Below, in pieces: positions 36,861 through 45,763 of a stretch of DNA of 58,321 bases. Each line of letters opens with the position of its first letter. Positions within the stretch are counted from its first letter, which is position 1. The DNA comes from Caballeronia pedi. Its GTDB lineage: Bacteria; Pseudomonadota; Gammaproteobacteria; Burkholderiales; Burkholderiaceae. The translations under genes were made by a program, and so were the position numbers. The notes beneath the pieces are model-generated. The model was not told where the DNA came from and did not search any database. It saw only the letters and a program-made list of their open reading frames with translations. The stretch is from contig NZ_FCOE02000045.1 in assembly GCF_001544915.2 (NCBI RefSeq), forward strand, positions 1-58,321, written 5' to 3'.

Positions 36861-37472
36861 ATGCAAGGACGTTTCAAGCAGTGGATGTTGCTGGCCGCTT
36901 TCGTACCGACTTTCGCGATGGCCCAGTCGCTTCAGAACCAGGCGCCCGCACAGTCGGCGCCGGCGCCGGCCGCAGCAGCCCCCGTTGATCCGGCCAAGCA
37001 AGCCGCGATCAAGGACCTGCTCGACGCGATCGACGCGCAGAAGCTGGTCGGTGCGATCGGTAACAGCGCGCAGATGCAGTCGAAGCAACTCGTGCCGGCG
37101 ATCCTCTCGGACGCGCTGTCCGAGAACAAGACGCTGAACGACAAGCAGAAGCAGGCCGCCGTTCCGGCGCTGCAGAAGAACGCCGTGCCGAAGCTGGTGG
37201 ACTCGGCTGGCCAGGTCTTCGCGACCGACGCATTCCGCAAGGACGCGATGCAGGCTCAGTACGACGCGTACGCAAAGTACTACTCGACCGACGAAATCAA
37301 GGATCTGACCAACTTCTACAAGAGCCCGACCGGCCGCAAGTTCATCCAGGTTCAGGACCAGGTTGGCCGCGACGTCGTGAACGGCCTGATGCAGAAGTAC
37401 ATGCCGCAAGCCATCAAGGCGACGCGCACGCAAGCCGACTCGGAAGTGGCGAGCGTCAAGCCGGGCAAGTAA
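36861..37472 (+). CDS. DUF2059 domain-containing exported protein
   Basis: Of two adjacent ATG codons the second (36861) is at better distance from GGGAG. The 203-residue protein has a signal peptide (MQGRFKQWMLLAAFVPTFAM, cleavage near AMAQS). An Ala/Pro/Gln-rich linker leads to an alpha-helical DUF2059 region (residues about 50-190), including YDAYAKYYSTDEIKDLTNFYKSPTGRKFIQ. This is a periplasmic family of unknown function, conserved in Burkholderiaceae between gyrA and serC. It is probably transcribed with or independently of gyrA, since 145 bases separate them and no clear terminator lies between. Confidence 0.87.
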   Translation: MQGRFKQWMLLAAFVPTFAMAQSLQNQAPAQSAPAPAAAAPVDPAKQAAIKDLLDAIDAQKLVGAIGNSAQMQSKQLVPAILSDALSENKTLNDKQKQAAVPALQKNAVPKLVDSAGQVFATDAFRKDAMQAQYDAYAKYYSTDEIKDLTNFYKSPTGRKFIQVQDQVGRDVVNGLMQKYMPQAIKATRTQADSEVASVKPGK

Positions 37473-37666
37473 GCACGGCGAGGTCCTGACGAAATTCCGC
37501 TGATGGGGCTCAGCGCCCCGTGCATTGGCGGGTTTTCAGGACAGTGCGATAATGGCTGTTTGCGCGCGAGCGCAAGCAGCCATTTCTTTTTCGGGCGCGA
37601 AAACGCGGTCTTCGTTTCATCCGCCGTTCGTTCGCGCCTGGCCATTCGGAACTCCGGGATCCCCAG

Positions 37667-38749
37667 ATGCGCGTGTTCAATTTCTCCGCCGGCCCAGCCG
37701 CCATGCCAGAAGAAGTCCTGAAGCAGGCAGCCGACGAAATGCTCGACTGGCAAGGCAGCGGTATGAGCGTGATGGAAATGAGCCACCGCGGCGCCGAGTT
37801 CATGTCGATTCACGAGGCGGCGCTGACCGACTTGCGTGAGTTGCTGAAGGTGCCCGCATCGCATCGGATTCTTTTTTTGCAGGGCGGCGGCATCGGCGAA
37901 AACGCGATCGTGCCGATGAACCTGCTCGGCAAGAAACAAACCGCCGACTTCGTCGTGACCGGTTCCTGGTCGACGAAATCGTTCAAGGAAGCGCAGAAGT
38001 ACGGCACGCCGCATCTCGCGGCCAACGGCAAGACCGAAGCGGGCTTCACGCGCGTGCCGGCTTTCAGCGAATGGAAGCTGTCGGACGATCCGGCCTACGT
38101 GCATCTGTGCAGCAACGAAACCATCGATGGCGTCGAAGCCTTCGAGATTCCCGATCTCGGCGACATTCCGCTCGTCGCCGATGCGTCCTCGCACATCCTT
38201 TCTCGCCCGATGGACATCGCCAAGTACGGCGTGCTGTTCGGCGGCGCGCAGAAGAACATCGGCATGGCGGGCGTGACTGTCGTGATCGTGCGCGAGGACC
38301 TGCTCGATCGCGCGCTGCCCATTTGTCCGTCCGCGTTCGAATGGAAGACCGTCGCGGAGAACAACTCGATGTACAACACGCCGCCCACCTACGCGATCTA
38401 CATCGCCGGGCTCGTCTTCAAGTGGCTGAAGCAGCAGGGCGGCCTGGAAGCGATGGAGGCGCGCAATGTCGAAAAGGCCACGCTGCTCTACGACACCATC
38501 GATTCCAGCGATTTCTACGTCAACAAGGTCGAGCGCCAGAACCGTTCGCGCATGAACGTGCCGTTCTTCCTCGCCGACGAATCGCGCAACACCGATTTCC
38601 TGGCCGGCGCGAAGGCGCGCGGCCTGTTGCAACTGAAGGGCCACAAGTCCGTCGGCGGCATGCGGGCATCGATCTACAACGCGGTGCCGATCGAGGGCGT
38701 CAAGGCGCTCGTCGACTACATGAAGGAATTCGAGCGGACGAGCGCTTGA
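37667..38749 (+). CDS. serC: Phosphoserine aminotransferase
   Basis: The 360-residue class V PLP aminotransferase converts 3-phosphohydroxypyruvate and glutamate to phosphoserine (serine and also pyridoxal synthesis). Its PLP lysine is Lys196 in FGGAQKNIGMAG. The N-terminal VFNFSAGPAAMPEEVL and the C-terminal GLLQLKGHKSVGGMRASIYNA segments are the family's. It begins an amino-acid biosynthesis run serC-pheA-tyrA-aroA; pheA starts 40 bases on. Such clustering couples serine and aromatic amino acid supply in this family. Confidence 0.97.
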   Translation: MRVFNFSAGPAAMPEEVLKQAADEMLDWQGSGMSVMEMSHRGAEFMSIHEAALTDLRELLKVPASHRILFLQGGGIGENAIVPMNLLGKKQTADFVVTGSWSTKSFKEAQKYGTPHLAANGKTEAGFTRVPAFSEWKLSDDPAYVHLCSNETIDGVEAFEIPDLGDIPLVADASSHILSRPMDIAKYGVLFGGAQKNIGMAGVTVVIVREDLLDRALPICPSAFEWKTVAENNSMYNTPPTYAIYIAGLVFKWLKQQGGLEAMEARNVEKATLLYDTIDSSDFYVNKVERQNRSRMNVPFFLADESRNTDFLAGAKARGLLQLKGHKSVGGMRASIYNAVPIEGVKALVDYMKEFERTSA

Positions 38750-38788
38750 ATGCGTTCGCTCCTTTAACCGCAATCGCTCAAGCACCGC

Positions 38789-39871
38789 ATGGACGACGAT
38801 CTCAATTCAAGACTCAAACCGCTGCGTGAACGCATCGACGTGCTCGACGCACAACTCATCGCGCTGTTGAATCAGCGCGCTTCGGTCGCGCTCGAAGTCG
38901 GCGAAGTGAAGAAGCATTTCAACGCGCCGGTGTTTCGCCCCGAGCGCGAGATGCAGGTCATCGCGCGTCTGCAGGAAATGAGTGACGGGCCGCTCGCCGA
39001 CGAGCACATCGCCTCGATCTGGCGCGAGATCATGGCCGCGAGCCGCGCGCTCGAACAGACCATCAGCGCCGCGTTTCTCGGTCCCGTCGGCACCTACAGC
39101 GAACAGGCGATGTTCGAATACTTCGGGCATTCGATTCAGGGCGTGCCGTGCCCGTCGATCGACGAAGTGTTTCGCGCAGTCGAAGCGGGCGCGGCGCAGT
39201 ACGGCGTCGTGCCGGTCGAAAATTCGGCGGAAGGCGCGGTGTCGCGCACGCTGGATCTGTTGCTGCAAACCTCGCTTCTGATCGGCGGCGAACTCGCGTT
39301 GCCGATACATCACAATCTGCTGACCGCATCCGGCACGCTCGATGGCGTGACGCGCGTGTGCGCGCATCCGCAGGCGCTCGCGCAGTGCCAGCGCTGGCTC
39401 ACCGCGAACGCGCCGCATCTGGAGCGTCAGGCGGTATCGAGCAACGCCGAAGCCGCGCGCATGGCGGTGAGCGATCCGACCGTCGCGGCCATCGCCGGCG
39501 ACCGCGCGGCCACGCACTACGGCCTCGGCGTGGTGTTCTCGATGATCCAGGACGATCCGCACAATCGCACGCGCTTCGTGATCGTCGGCAAGCAGCCGAC
39601 CGATTCGAGCGGCCACGATCAGACCTCGCTCATCGTGTCGGTGTCGAACGAGGCGGGCGCCGTGTTCAAGCTGCTGGAACCGCTCGCGAAGCACGGCGTC
39701 TCGATGACGCGCTTCGAATCGCGCCCCGCGCGCTCGGGCACGTGGGAGTACTACTTCTATATCGACATCGAAGGCCATCGCGACAACCCGGCCGTCGCCG
39801 CCGCGCTGGATGAACTCGGGCGCAAGGCCGCGTTCCTGAAGATTCTCGGTTCGTACCCGCGAGCCCGCTGA
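38789..39871 (+). CDS. pheA: Bifunctional chorismate mutase / prephenate dehydratase
   Basis: The 360-residue P-protein converts chorismate to prephenate and then phenylpyruvate for phenylalanine. Residues 1 to about 90 are the AroQ chorismate mutase (RLKPLRERIDVLDAQLIALLNQR). About 95-275 is the dehydratase (FLGPVGTYSEQAM, with the essential TRFVIV). About 280-360 is an ACT domain with the ESRP motif (TRFESRPARSGTWEYYFYIDIEGH) that binds phenylalanine for feedback inhibition. It lies between serC and tyrA. Many Burkholderia have a hisC-like aminotransferase between pheA and tyrA; here the next start is only 76 bases on. Confidence 0.97.
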   Translation: MDDDLNSRLKPLRERIDVLDAQLIALLNQRASVALEVGEVKKHFNAPVFRPEREMQVIARLQEMSDGPLADEHIASIWREIMAASRALEQTISAAFLGPVGTYSEQAMFEYFGHSIQGVPCPSIDEVFRAVEAGAAQYGVVPVENSAEGAVSRTLDLLLQTSLLIGGELALPIHHNLLTASGTLDGVTRVCAHPQALAQCQRWLTANAPHLERQAVSSNAEAARMAVSDPTVAAIAGDRAATHYGLGVVFSMIQDDPHNRTRFVIVGKQPTDSSGHDQTSLIVSVSNEAGAVFKLLEPLAKHGVSMTRFESRPARSGTWEYYFYIDIEGHRDNPAVAAALDELGRKAAFLKILGSYPRAR

Positions 39872-39947
39872 GCTTCTCTCGTCGCCGCCGCGTGTTAGCG
39901 GCGGTCCGGTTTCCCTGCGTCGGACGACGCGTTTTTATCGATGTCCC

Positions 39948-40874
39948 GTGGCTGCGTTCTCTTTCAACAAACTGGTTATTTTCGGCGTCGGCCTGATCGG
40001 CGGATCGCTCGCGCGCGCGTTGCGTGAACGCGCCGGGCTCGCGGGCCGCGTCGTGGGCGTCGGCCGTTCCGTGAAGTCGGTCGAGCGGGCGCTGGAACTC
40101 GGCGTGATCGACGAAGCCGCCGCGCTCGACGACGACCTCGCGCTGTCGAACGCGCTGCGCGACGCCGATATCGTGCTGCTCGCCGCGCCCGTCGCGCAGA
40201 CCGAGCCGCTGCTTGCGCGCATCGCGCCGTTGCTCGGCGCGCGGACCGTCGTCACGGACGCCGGCAGCACGAAAACCGATGTCGTCGCGGCGGCGAAGCG
40301 AACCTTGGGCGCGCGGGTCGCGCAGTTCGTGCCGGGGCATCCGATCGCCGGGCGCGAGTCGAGCGGCGTCGATGCGGCGCTGCCCGATCTCTACGTCGAT
40401 CGCAACGTCGTACTGTGTCCGCTGCCGGAAAACGCGGCCGACGACGTCGAGCGCGTCGCGTCGATGTGGCGCGCGACCGGCGCATGCGTGCGTCAGATGA
40501 GCGAGGCGCAGCACGATCGCGTGTTCGCGTCGGTGAGCCATCTGCCGCATGTGCTCTCGTTCGCGCTCGTCGACCAGATTCTCGCGACGCCCGACGCCGA
40601 GCTGAAATTCTCGTTCGCGGCGGGCGGTTTCCGCGATTTCACGCGCATCGCGGCGTCGAGCCCGGAAATGTGGCGCGATATCTGTCTCGCGAACCGCGCC
40701 GCGCTGCTCGCCGAACTCGACGATTACACTGCCGTGCTCGCACGCTTTCGCGCGGCGATCGACGCATCGGACGGCGCGGCGCTCGAAGCCGCGTTCGCGC
40801 GCTCGCGCGTCGCGCGCAAAGAGTGGCAGGAACGCGGCGGCATCAAGCCGTCCAACGACGTCGCCGCGAAATAA
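39948..40874 (+). CDS. tyrA: Prephenate dehydrogenase
   Basis: The GTG at 39948 gives MAAFSFNKLVIFGVGLIGGS, 308 residues. The Rossmann GxGxxG is IFGVGLIGGSLARAL at 11-25. The catalytic region contains VTDAGSTKTDVV and GHPIAGRE (prephenate binding His). The C-terminal helical domain has RVFASVSHLPHVLSFALVD. It oxidises prephenate to 4-hydroxyphenylpyruvate for tyrosine. No ACT domain is present, so allosteric inhibition would have to come from elsewhere. It follows pheA and precedes aroA by 45 bases that hold a small tandem repeat. Confidence 0.95.
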   Translation: MAAFSFNKLVIFGVGLIGGSLARALRERAGLAGRVVGVGRSVKSVERALELGVIDEAAALDDDLALSNALRDADIVLLAAPVAQTEPLLARIAPLLGARTVVTDAGSTKTDVVAAAKRTLGARVAQFVPGHPIAGRESSGVDAALPDLYVDRNVVLCPLPENAADDVERVASMWRATGACVRQMSEAQHDRVFASVSHLPHVLSFALVDQILATPDAELKFSFAAGGFRDFTRIAASSPEMWRDICLANRAALLAELDDYTAVLARFRAAIDASDGAALEAAFARSRVARKEWQERGGIKPSNDVAAK

Positions 40875-40908
40875 GCTGCAACCCAAGCTGCAACCCAAGC
40901 TGTGACCC
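40873..40908. repeat. Triple 12-bp tandem repeat between tyrA and aroA
   Basis: Three head-to-tail copies of AAGCTGCAACCC occur, the last reading AAGCTGTGACCC. They occupy almost the whole gap between the tyrA stop and the aroA ribosome-binding site (AAGGA at 40909-40913). Confidence 0.95.
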
Positions 40909-40919
40909 AAGGAAACACT

Positions 40920-42224
40920 ATGGAACATCTGGATCTCGGACCTTTCTCCCGCGCGTCCGGCACGGTGCGCTTGCCCGGCTCGAAGAGCATTTCGAACCGC
41001 GTGCTGCTGCTTGCGGCGCTCGCGAGCGGCGAGACGGCCATCACCAATCTGCTCGATTCCGACGACACGCGCGTGATGATCGCCGCGCTCAAGACGCTCG
41101 GCGTCGCGGTGCGCGAGGATGGCGAGCGTCTGATCGTCGGTGGGACGGGCGGCGCGTTTCCGTCGAAAGCGGCGGAGCTCTTTCTCGGCAATGCGGGCAC
41201 GGCGGTGCGACCGCTGACCGCGGCGCTCGCGGTGAACGGCGGCGAGTATCGCGTGCATGGCGTGCCGCGCATGCACGAGCGGCCGATCGGCGATCTCGTC
41301 GACGGCTTGCGGCAGATCGGCGCTGCGATCGACTACGAACTCAACGACGGCTTTCCGCCGCTGAAGATCCACGCTGCGAAGATCGCGATCGACAAGCCGA
41401 TTCGCGTGCGCGGCGATGTGTCGAGCCAGTTCCTCACCGCGCTCCTGATGAGCCTGCCGGTCGTCGAGGGCCGCAGCGGTCCCGTTACGATCGAGATCGA
41501 AGGCGAACTCATCTCGAAGCCGTACATCGACATCACGATCCGCCTGATGGCGCGCTTCGGCGTGACCGTCGAGCGCGACGGCTGGGCGCGCTTCACGATT
41601 CCTGCCGGCGCGGGCTACCGTTCGCCGGGCGCGATCATGGTCGAAGGCGACGCGTCGTCGGCGTCGTATTTTCTGGCGGCGGGCGCGATCGGTCACGGGC
41701 CGGTGCGCGTGGAAGGCGTCGGACGCGCGAGCATCCAGGGCGATGTCGGTTTCGCCGACGCGCTCAATCGCATGGGCGCGAACGTCATGATGGGCGAGGA
41801 CTGGATCGAAGTGCGCGGCGTGGAGTCGGACGACGGCAGGCTCGCGCCCATCGACATGGACTTCAACCTGATCCCCGACGCCGCGATGACCATCGCCGTG
41901 GCCGCGCTCTTCGCGAGCGGCACGACCACGCTGCGCAATATCGCGAGCTGGCGCGTGAAGGAAACCGACCGCATCGCCGCGATGGCGACCGAGCTGCGCA
42001 AGGTCGGTGCGACGGTGGAAGAGGGCGCGGACTATCTCGTCGTGACGCCGCCTGCGAAACTCACGCCGGACGCCGCGATCGACACCTACGACGACCATCG
42101 CATGGCGATGTGCTTCTCGCTCGTCAGTCTGGGCGGCGTGCCGGTTCGCATCAACGATCCGAAGTGCGTGAACAAGACTTTCCCCGATTATTTCGATCGG
42201 TTCGCGACGCTCGTCAAGGCGTAA
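40920..42224 (+). CDS. aroA: 5-enolpyruvylshikimate-3-phosphate synthase
   Basis: The ATG at 40920 follows AAGGA; an upstream in-frame GTG adds six residues without support. The 434-residue enzyme condenses shikimate-3-phosphate and PEP in the shikimate pathway. The substrate-binding Lys22 is in RLPGSKSISNR, the PEP/glyphosate site in LFLGNAGTAVRPLT (87-100), and the C-terminal motif DDHRMAMCFSL. These are class I features (glyphosate-sensitive type). It continues the serC-pheA-tyrA block and is followed after 76 bases by cmk. Confidence 0.98.
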   Translation: MEHLDLGPFSRASGTVRLPGSKSISNRVLLLAALASGETAITNLLDSDDTRVMIAALKTLGVAVREDGERLIVGGTGGAFPSKAAELFLGNAGTAVRPLTAALAVNGGEYRVHGVPRMHERPIGDLVDGLRQIGAAIDYELNDGFPPLKIHAAKIAIDKPIRVRGDVSSQFLTALLMSLPVVEGRSGPVTIEIEGELISKPYIDITIRLMARFGVTVERDGWARFTIPAGAGYRSPGAIMVEGDASSASYFLAAGAIGHGPVRVEGVGRASIQGDVGFADALNRMGANVMMGEDWIEVRGVESDDGRLAPIDMDFNLIPDAAMTIAVAALFASGTTTLRNIASWRVKETDRIAAMATELRKVGATVEEGADYLVVTPPAKLTPDAAIDTYDDHRMAMCFSLVSLGGVPVRINDPKCVNKTFPDYFDRFATLVKA

Positions 42225-42300
42225 CTACAGCGGTGTTAGCGTGAAGCGCGATTTCATAGACTTCAATGACAGAAACAACGGGCCGGAACGGCCAGACTCG

Positions 42301-42981
42301 ATGAAACCGACCCGTCCATTCGACCCCACTCCCGTGATCACGATCGATGGGCCGACGGCTTCGGGCAAGGGCACGGTCGCGGCCATCGTCGCGGCGACGC
42401 TCGGCTTTCATCTGCTCGACAGCGGCGCGCTCTACCGGCTCGCCGCGCTCGCCAGCATCCGCTACGAGGTGGAGAAAGACGACGCCCCCGGCCTTGCAAA
42501 ACTGATCGAAGCGCTCCACATCACCTTCCGCGAAGGCTGCGCGCAGCTCGACGGTGTGGACGTCTCGGCCGACATCCGCCAGGAAGCGGTCGGCAACCGC
42601 GCCTCCGCGATCGCCGTGCATCCGGCGGTGCGCCAGGCGCTCGTGGCGCGCCAGCGGGCCTTCCGCAAGCGCCCCGGCCTCGTCGCCGACGGCCGCGACA
42701 TGGGCACAGTCATCTTTCCCGACGCCACGCTGAAGGTATTTCTGACGGCGAGCGCCGAGGCGCGCGCGGCGAGACGGTATAAGCAATTGATGCAAAAAGG
42801 TTTTTCTGCTAATATGGATGACTTGCTGCGAGATTTGCGTGCGCGCGACGACCGGGACATGAACCGGAGCACCGCGCCGCTCAAGCCCGCAGCGGGTGCG
42901 AAGACGCTGGACACCTCCGGTTTGTCGATCGATCAAGCGGTCGAACAGATCATCGGCTGGTACAGCGCGATTCGCGTGTAA
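42301..42981 (+). CDS. cmk: Cytidylate kinase
   Basis: The start at ATG 42301 gives MKPTRPFDPTPVITIDGPTASGKGT, in line with relatives; an in-frame GTG at 42241 adds 20 residues, and neither has a convincing ribosome-binding site. The 226-residue kinase phosphorylates CMP and dCMP. The P-loop GPTASGKGT is at 17-25. LLDSGALYRLAAL, ADGRDMGTVIFPDA and the LID region ARRYKQLMQKGF are as expected. The gene lies between aroA and rpsA, an order conserved in many proteobacteria. Promoter signals for rpsA may lie inside it. Confidence 0.95.
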   Translation: MKPTRPFDPTPVITIDGPTASGKGTVAAIVAATLGFHLLDSGALYRLAALASIRYEVEKDDAPGLAKLIEALHITFREGCAQLDGVDVSADIRQEAVGNRASAIAVHPAVRQALVARQRAFRKRPGLVADGRDMGTVIFPDATLKVFLTASAEARAARRYKQLMQKGFSANMDDLLRDLRARDDRDMNRSTAPLKPAAGAKTLDTSGLSIDQAVEQIIGWYSAIRV

Positions 42982-43102
42982 GCGAGCAAGGTGCTTCATC
43001 TGCAGATGAAGCGTGTGTTAAACCCTTTAACCCCGTACGGCATTGCGCCTCACCGGTCCATTGTGGACCACCGCGCAAACGGCTGTGCAAATATCGATTT
43101 TT
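42982..43102 (+). promoter_or_regulatory. Structured rpsA leader without Shine-Dalgarno sequence
   Basis: The 121 bases before rpsA contain a perfect 20-base palindrome GCTTCATCTGCAGATGAAGC (42993-43012) and a hairpin ggtcca-ttg-tggacc (43055-43069). The bases immediately before the ATG (gcaaatatcgattttt) hold no purine-rich ribosome-binding site. In E. coli the rpsA leader also lacks one and folds into successive hairpins that S1 itself recognises, giving autogenous translational control. The same logic is plausible here. Confidence 0.5.
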
Positions 43103-44818
43103 ATGTCCGACCTGCAAACCTCCACCCCGAATACCGAATCCTTTGCGGCTCTGTTCGAAGAGTCGCTGACCAAGCAGGACATGCGCGCCGGCGAAGTGAT
43201 CTCCGCCGAAGTCGTGCGTGTCGACCACAACTTCGTGGTCGTCAACGCTGGTCTCAAGTCCGAAGCCTATATTCCGCTCGAAGAATTCCTGAACGACGCG
43301 GGTGAAGTGGAAGTGCAGGCGGGCGACTTCGTTTCCGTCGCGATCGACGCGCTGGAAAACGGCTATGGCGACACCATCCTGTCGCGCGACAAGGCGAAGC
43401 GCCTCGCTTCGTGGCTGTCGCTGGAAAAGGCGCTCGACAACAACGAGCTCGTGACCGGCACGATCACCGGCAAGGTCAAGGGCGGCATGACCGTGATGGT
43501 CAACGGCATCCGCGCGTTCCTGCCGGGTTCGCTCGTCGACACGCGTCCGGTCAAGGACACGACGCCGTACGAAGGCAAGACGCTCGAATTCCGCGTCATC
43601 AAGCTCGACCGCAAGCGTAACAACGTGGTGCTGTCGCGCCGCGCCGTGATCGAAGCCACGCAAGGCGAAGAGCGCGCGAAGCTGCTGGAAACGCTGAAGG
43701 AAGGCGCGATCGTCGAAGGCGTGGTCAAGAACATCACCGACTACGGCGCGTTCGTGGACCTCGGCGGCATCGACGGCCTGCTGCACATCACCGACATCGC
43801 ATGGCGTCGTGTGCGTCACCCGTCGGAAGTGCTGTCGGTTGGCCAGGAAGTCACCGCCAAGATCCTCAAGTTCGACCAAGAGAAGAACCGCGTTTCGCTC
43901 GGCATCAAGCAACTGGGCGACGATCCGTGGGAAGGCATCTCGCGCCGTTACCCGTCGGGCACGCGCCTGTTCGGCAAGGTCACGAACATCACCGACTACG
44001 GCGCATTCGTCGAAGTGGAATCGGGCATCGAAGGCCTGGTCCACGTGTCGGAAATGGACTGGACCAACAAGAACGTTGCGCCGTCGAAGGTCGTTCAGCT
44101 CGGTGACGAAGTCGAAGTCATGGTTCTCGAAATCGACGAAGACCGCCGCCGTATCTCCCTCGGCATGAAGCAATGCAAGCCGAATCCGTGGGATGACTTC
44201 AGCCGCAACTTCAAGAAGGGCGACAAGATCAGCGGCGCCATCAAGTCGATCACCGACTTCGGCGTGTTCATCGGTCTGCCTGGCGGCATCGACGGTCTGG
44301 TTCACCTGTCGGACCTGTCGTGGTCGGAAACCGGCGAAGAAGCTGTCCGCAAGTACAAGAAGGGCGACGAAGTCGAAGCCGTGGTTCTGGGCATCGACGT
44401 CGACAAGGAACGCATCTCGCTCGGCATCAAGCAGCTCGAAGGCGATCCGTTCAACAACTTCGTCGCGATCAACGACAAGGGCGCCATCGTCGACGGCGTC
44501 GTGAAGTCGGTCGACCCGAAGGGTGCGGTCATCACGCTGTCCGGCGAAGTCGAAGGCTACCTCCGTGCTTCGGAAATCGCGCAAGACCGCGTGGAAGATG
44601 CGCGCAATGTGCTGAAGGAAGGCGACAAGGTCAACGCGATGATCATCAACATCGATCGCAAGTCGCGTGGCATCAACCTGTCGATCAAGGCGAAGGATTC
44701 GGCCGAACAGCAAGAGGCCATCCGTGGTCTGCAAGCTTCGGATTCGAACGCCGCCGCGACCGGCACGACCAACCTCGGCGCGCTGCTCAAGGCCAAGCTC
44801 GACGGCCAGAACAGCTAA
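43103..44818 (+). CDS. rpsA: 30S ribosomal protein S1
   Basis: The start at 43103 (MSDLQTSTPNTESFAALFEESL) is the family start, although no Shine-Dalgarno sequence precedes it. The 571-residue protein consists of six S1 (OB-fold) repeats, recognisable as recurring GxVKxITDYGAFV and GLVHVSEM-type motifs at roughly 85-residue spacing. Repeats 1-2 bind the ribosome; repeats 3-6 bind mRNA. The order cmk-rpsA-ihfB is conserved across proteobacteria. Translation is probably autoregulated through its leader. Confidence 0.98.
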   Translation: MSDLQTSTPNTESFAALFEESLTKQDMRAGEVISAEVVRVDHNFVVVNAGLKSEAYIPLEEFLNDAGEVEVQAGDFVSVAIDALENGYGDTILSRDKAKRLASWLSLEKALDNNELVTGTITGKVKGGMTVMVNGIRAFLPGSLVDTRPVKDTTPYEGKTLEFRVIKLDRKRNNVVLSRRAVIEATQGEERAKLLETLKEGAIVEGVVKNITDYGAFVDLGGIDGLLHITDIAWRRVRHPSEVLSVGQEVTAKILKFDQEKNRVSLGIKQLGDDPWEGISRRYPSGTRLFGKVTNITDYGAFVEVESGIEGLVHVSEMDWTNKNVAPSKVVQLGDEVEVMVLEIDEDRRRISLGMKQCKPNPWDDFSRNFKKGDKISGAIKSITDFGVFIGLPGGIDGLVHLSDLSWSETGEEAVRKYKKGDEVEAVVLGIDVDKERISLGIKQLEGDPFNNFVAINDKGAIVDGVVKSVDPKGAVITLSGEVEGYLRASEIAQDRVEDARNVLKEGDKVNAMIINIDRKSRGINLSIKAKDSAEQQEAIRGLQASDSNAAATGTTNLGALLKAKLDGQNS

Positions 44819-44840
44819 GCCCTCAACGGCAAGCTGAAGT

Positions 44841-45170
44841 ATGACCAAATCGGAATTGGTCGCCCAGTTGGCGTCGCGATTTCCGCAACTTGTCCTCAAG
44901 GATGCGGATTTCGCGGTGAAGACGATGCTCGATGCGATGTCGGAGGCTTTGGCCAACGGTCACCGCATCGAGATTCGCGGCTTCGGCAGCTTCGGGCTCA
45001 ACCGTCGTCCGTCGCGCGTCGGGCGCAATCCCAAGTCGGGTGAGAAGGTGCTGGTACCGGAGAAATTCGTGCCGCACTTCAAGCCGGGCAAGGAGTTGCG
45101 CGAACGCGTCGACGGCCGTGCGGGCGAGCCGCTGAAGATGTCGAATGACGACGATGCGGACGATCTCTGA
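44841..45170 (+). CDS. ihfB: Integration host factor beta subunit
   Basis: The 109-residue HU/IHF-family DNA-bending protein acts as a heterodimer with IhfA (not in the window). The sequence MTKSELVAQLASRFPQL is followed by the DNA-binding arm GFGSFGLNRRPSRVGRNPKSGEKV with the conserved Pro that kinks DNA. The usual length is about 94 residues; a 15-residue acidic tail (SNDDDADDL) is added here. It lies 22 bases after rpsA and is followed by a strong terminator. Confidence 0.96.
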   Translation: MTKSELVAQLASRFPQLVLKDADFAVKTMLDAMSEALANGHRIEIRGFGSFGLNRRPSRVGRNPKSGEKVLVPEKFVPHFKPGKELRERVDGRAGEPLKMSNDDDADDL

Positions 45171-45206
45171 TCGGCGCGCATCGTCGGCTGGAGGCAATCG
45201 ACCAGG

Positions 45207-45231
45207 AAAGCACCCTTCGGGGTGCTTTTTT
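45207..45231 (+). terminator. Rho-independent terminator after ihfB
   Basis: The stem aaagcaccc (45207-45215) pairs with gggtgcttt (45220-45228) around a TTCG loop, with T residues following. It separates the rpsA-ihfB transcript from lapA. Confidence 0.93.
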
Positions 45232-45333
45232 CATATGCGGCATTTCATGTTCGCGGAGCTGGCGCGACAGGTGCGTTGTTTGCTGAAAATCCACGCGGAG
45301 CGCCGGCGGCTGCCTGTGCCCGGAAGCATCAAT

Positions 45334-45339
45334 TACAAT
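45334..45339 (+). promoter_or_regulatory. Candidate -10 element of the lapAB transcript
   Basis: TACAAT at about 45334-45339 matches five of six consensus bases and lies about 90 bases before lapA, after the ihfB terminator. No strong -35 was identified. A new transcript is expected here because the previous one terminates at 45231. Confidence 0.4.
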
Positions 45340-45427
45340 ACCGGTCACTTTGACCTGGGTGTTCAACCGCGCAGGCCCGGCCGGAATGGAAGGGCCGTCT
45401 GATGCAACCGCTCTTGCGAGACCCTAC

Positions 45428-45721
45428 ATGAGATTCCTCGTCTGGCTGATCCGCGTTCTGATTTTCGTGCTGCTGCTGGTGCTGGCGCTCGCCAACACGC
45501 AGACCGCGACGCTGAACTTTCTCGCAGGCTACGCCTGGACCGCGCCGCTGATTCTGATCGGCCTCGCGTTTTTCGTCGTGGGACTGCTGGCGGGGCTCTT
45601 GTCCGGCGTGCCGGCGATGATACGTCTGCGGATGGAAAACGGACGGCTGAAGCGCGAACTGCGCGTCGCGCGCGAGACGCCGGTGGTGAAGGAAGAACCG
45701 CCGATGCCGCCGCTCATCTGA
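45428..45721 (+). CDS. lapA: LapA-domain inner-membrane protein (DUF1049)
   Basis: The start at 45428 (MRFLVWLIRVLIFVLLLVLAL) was chosen over a longer frame with no supporting features. The 97-residue protein has two membrane spans (residues about 5-25 and 38-62) with the conserved ANTQTATLNFLAG between them, and a short charged cytoplasmic helix (RLRMENGRLKRELRVARE). It pairs with LapB in controlling LPS synthesis. The gene precedes lapB by 42 bases, the standard arrangement. Confidence 0.92.
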   Translation: MRFLVWLIRVLIFVLLLVLALANTQTATLNFLAGYAWTAPLILIGLAFFVVGLLAGLLSGVPAMIRLRMENGRLKRELRVARETPVVKEEPPMPPLI

Positions 45722-45763
45722 TATCGAGCGAAAGCAGACACCCAACATTCAACGACAAATCGC

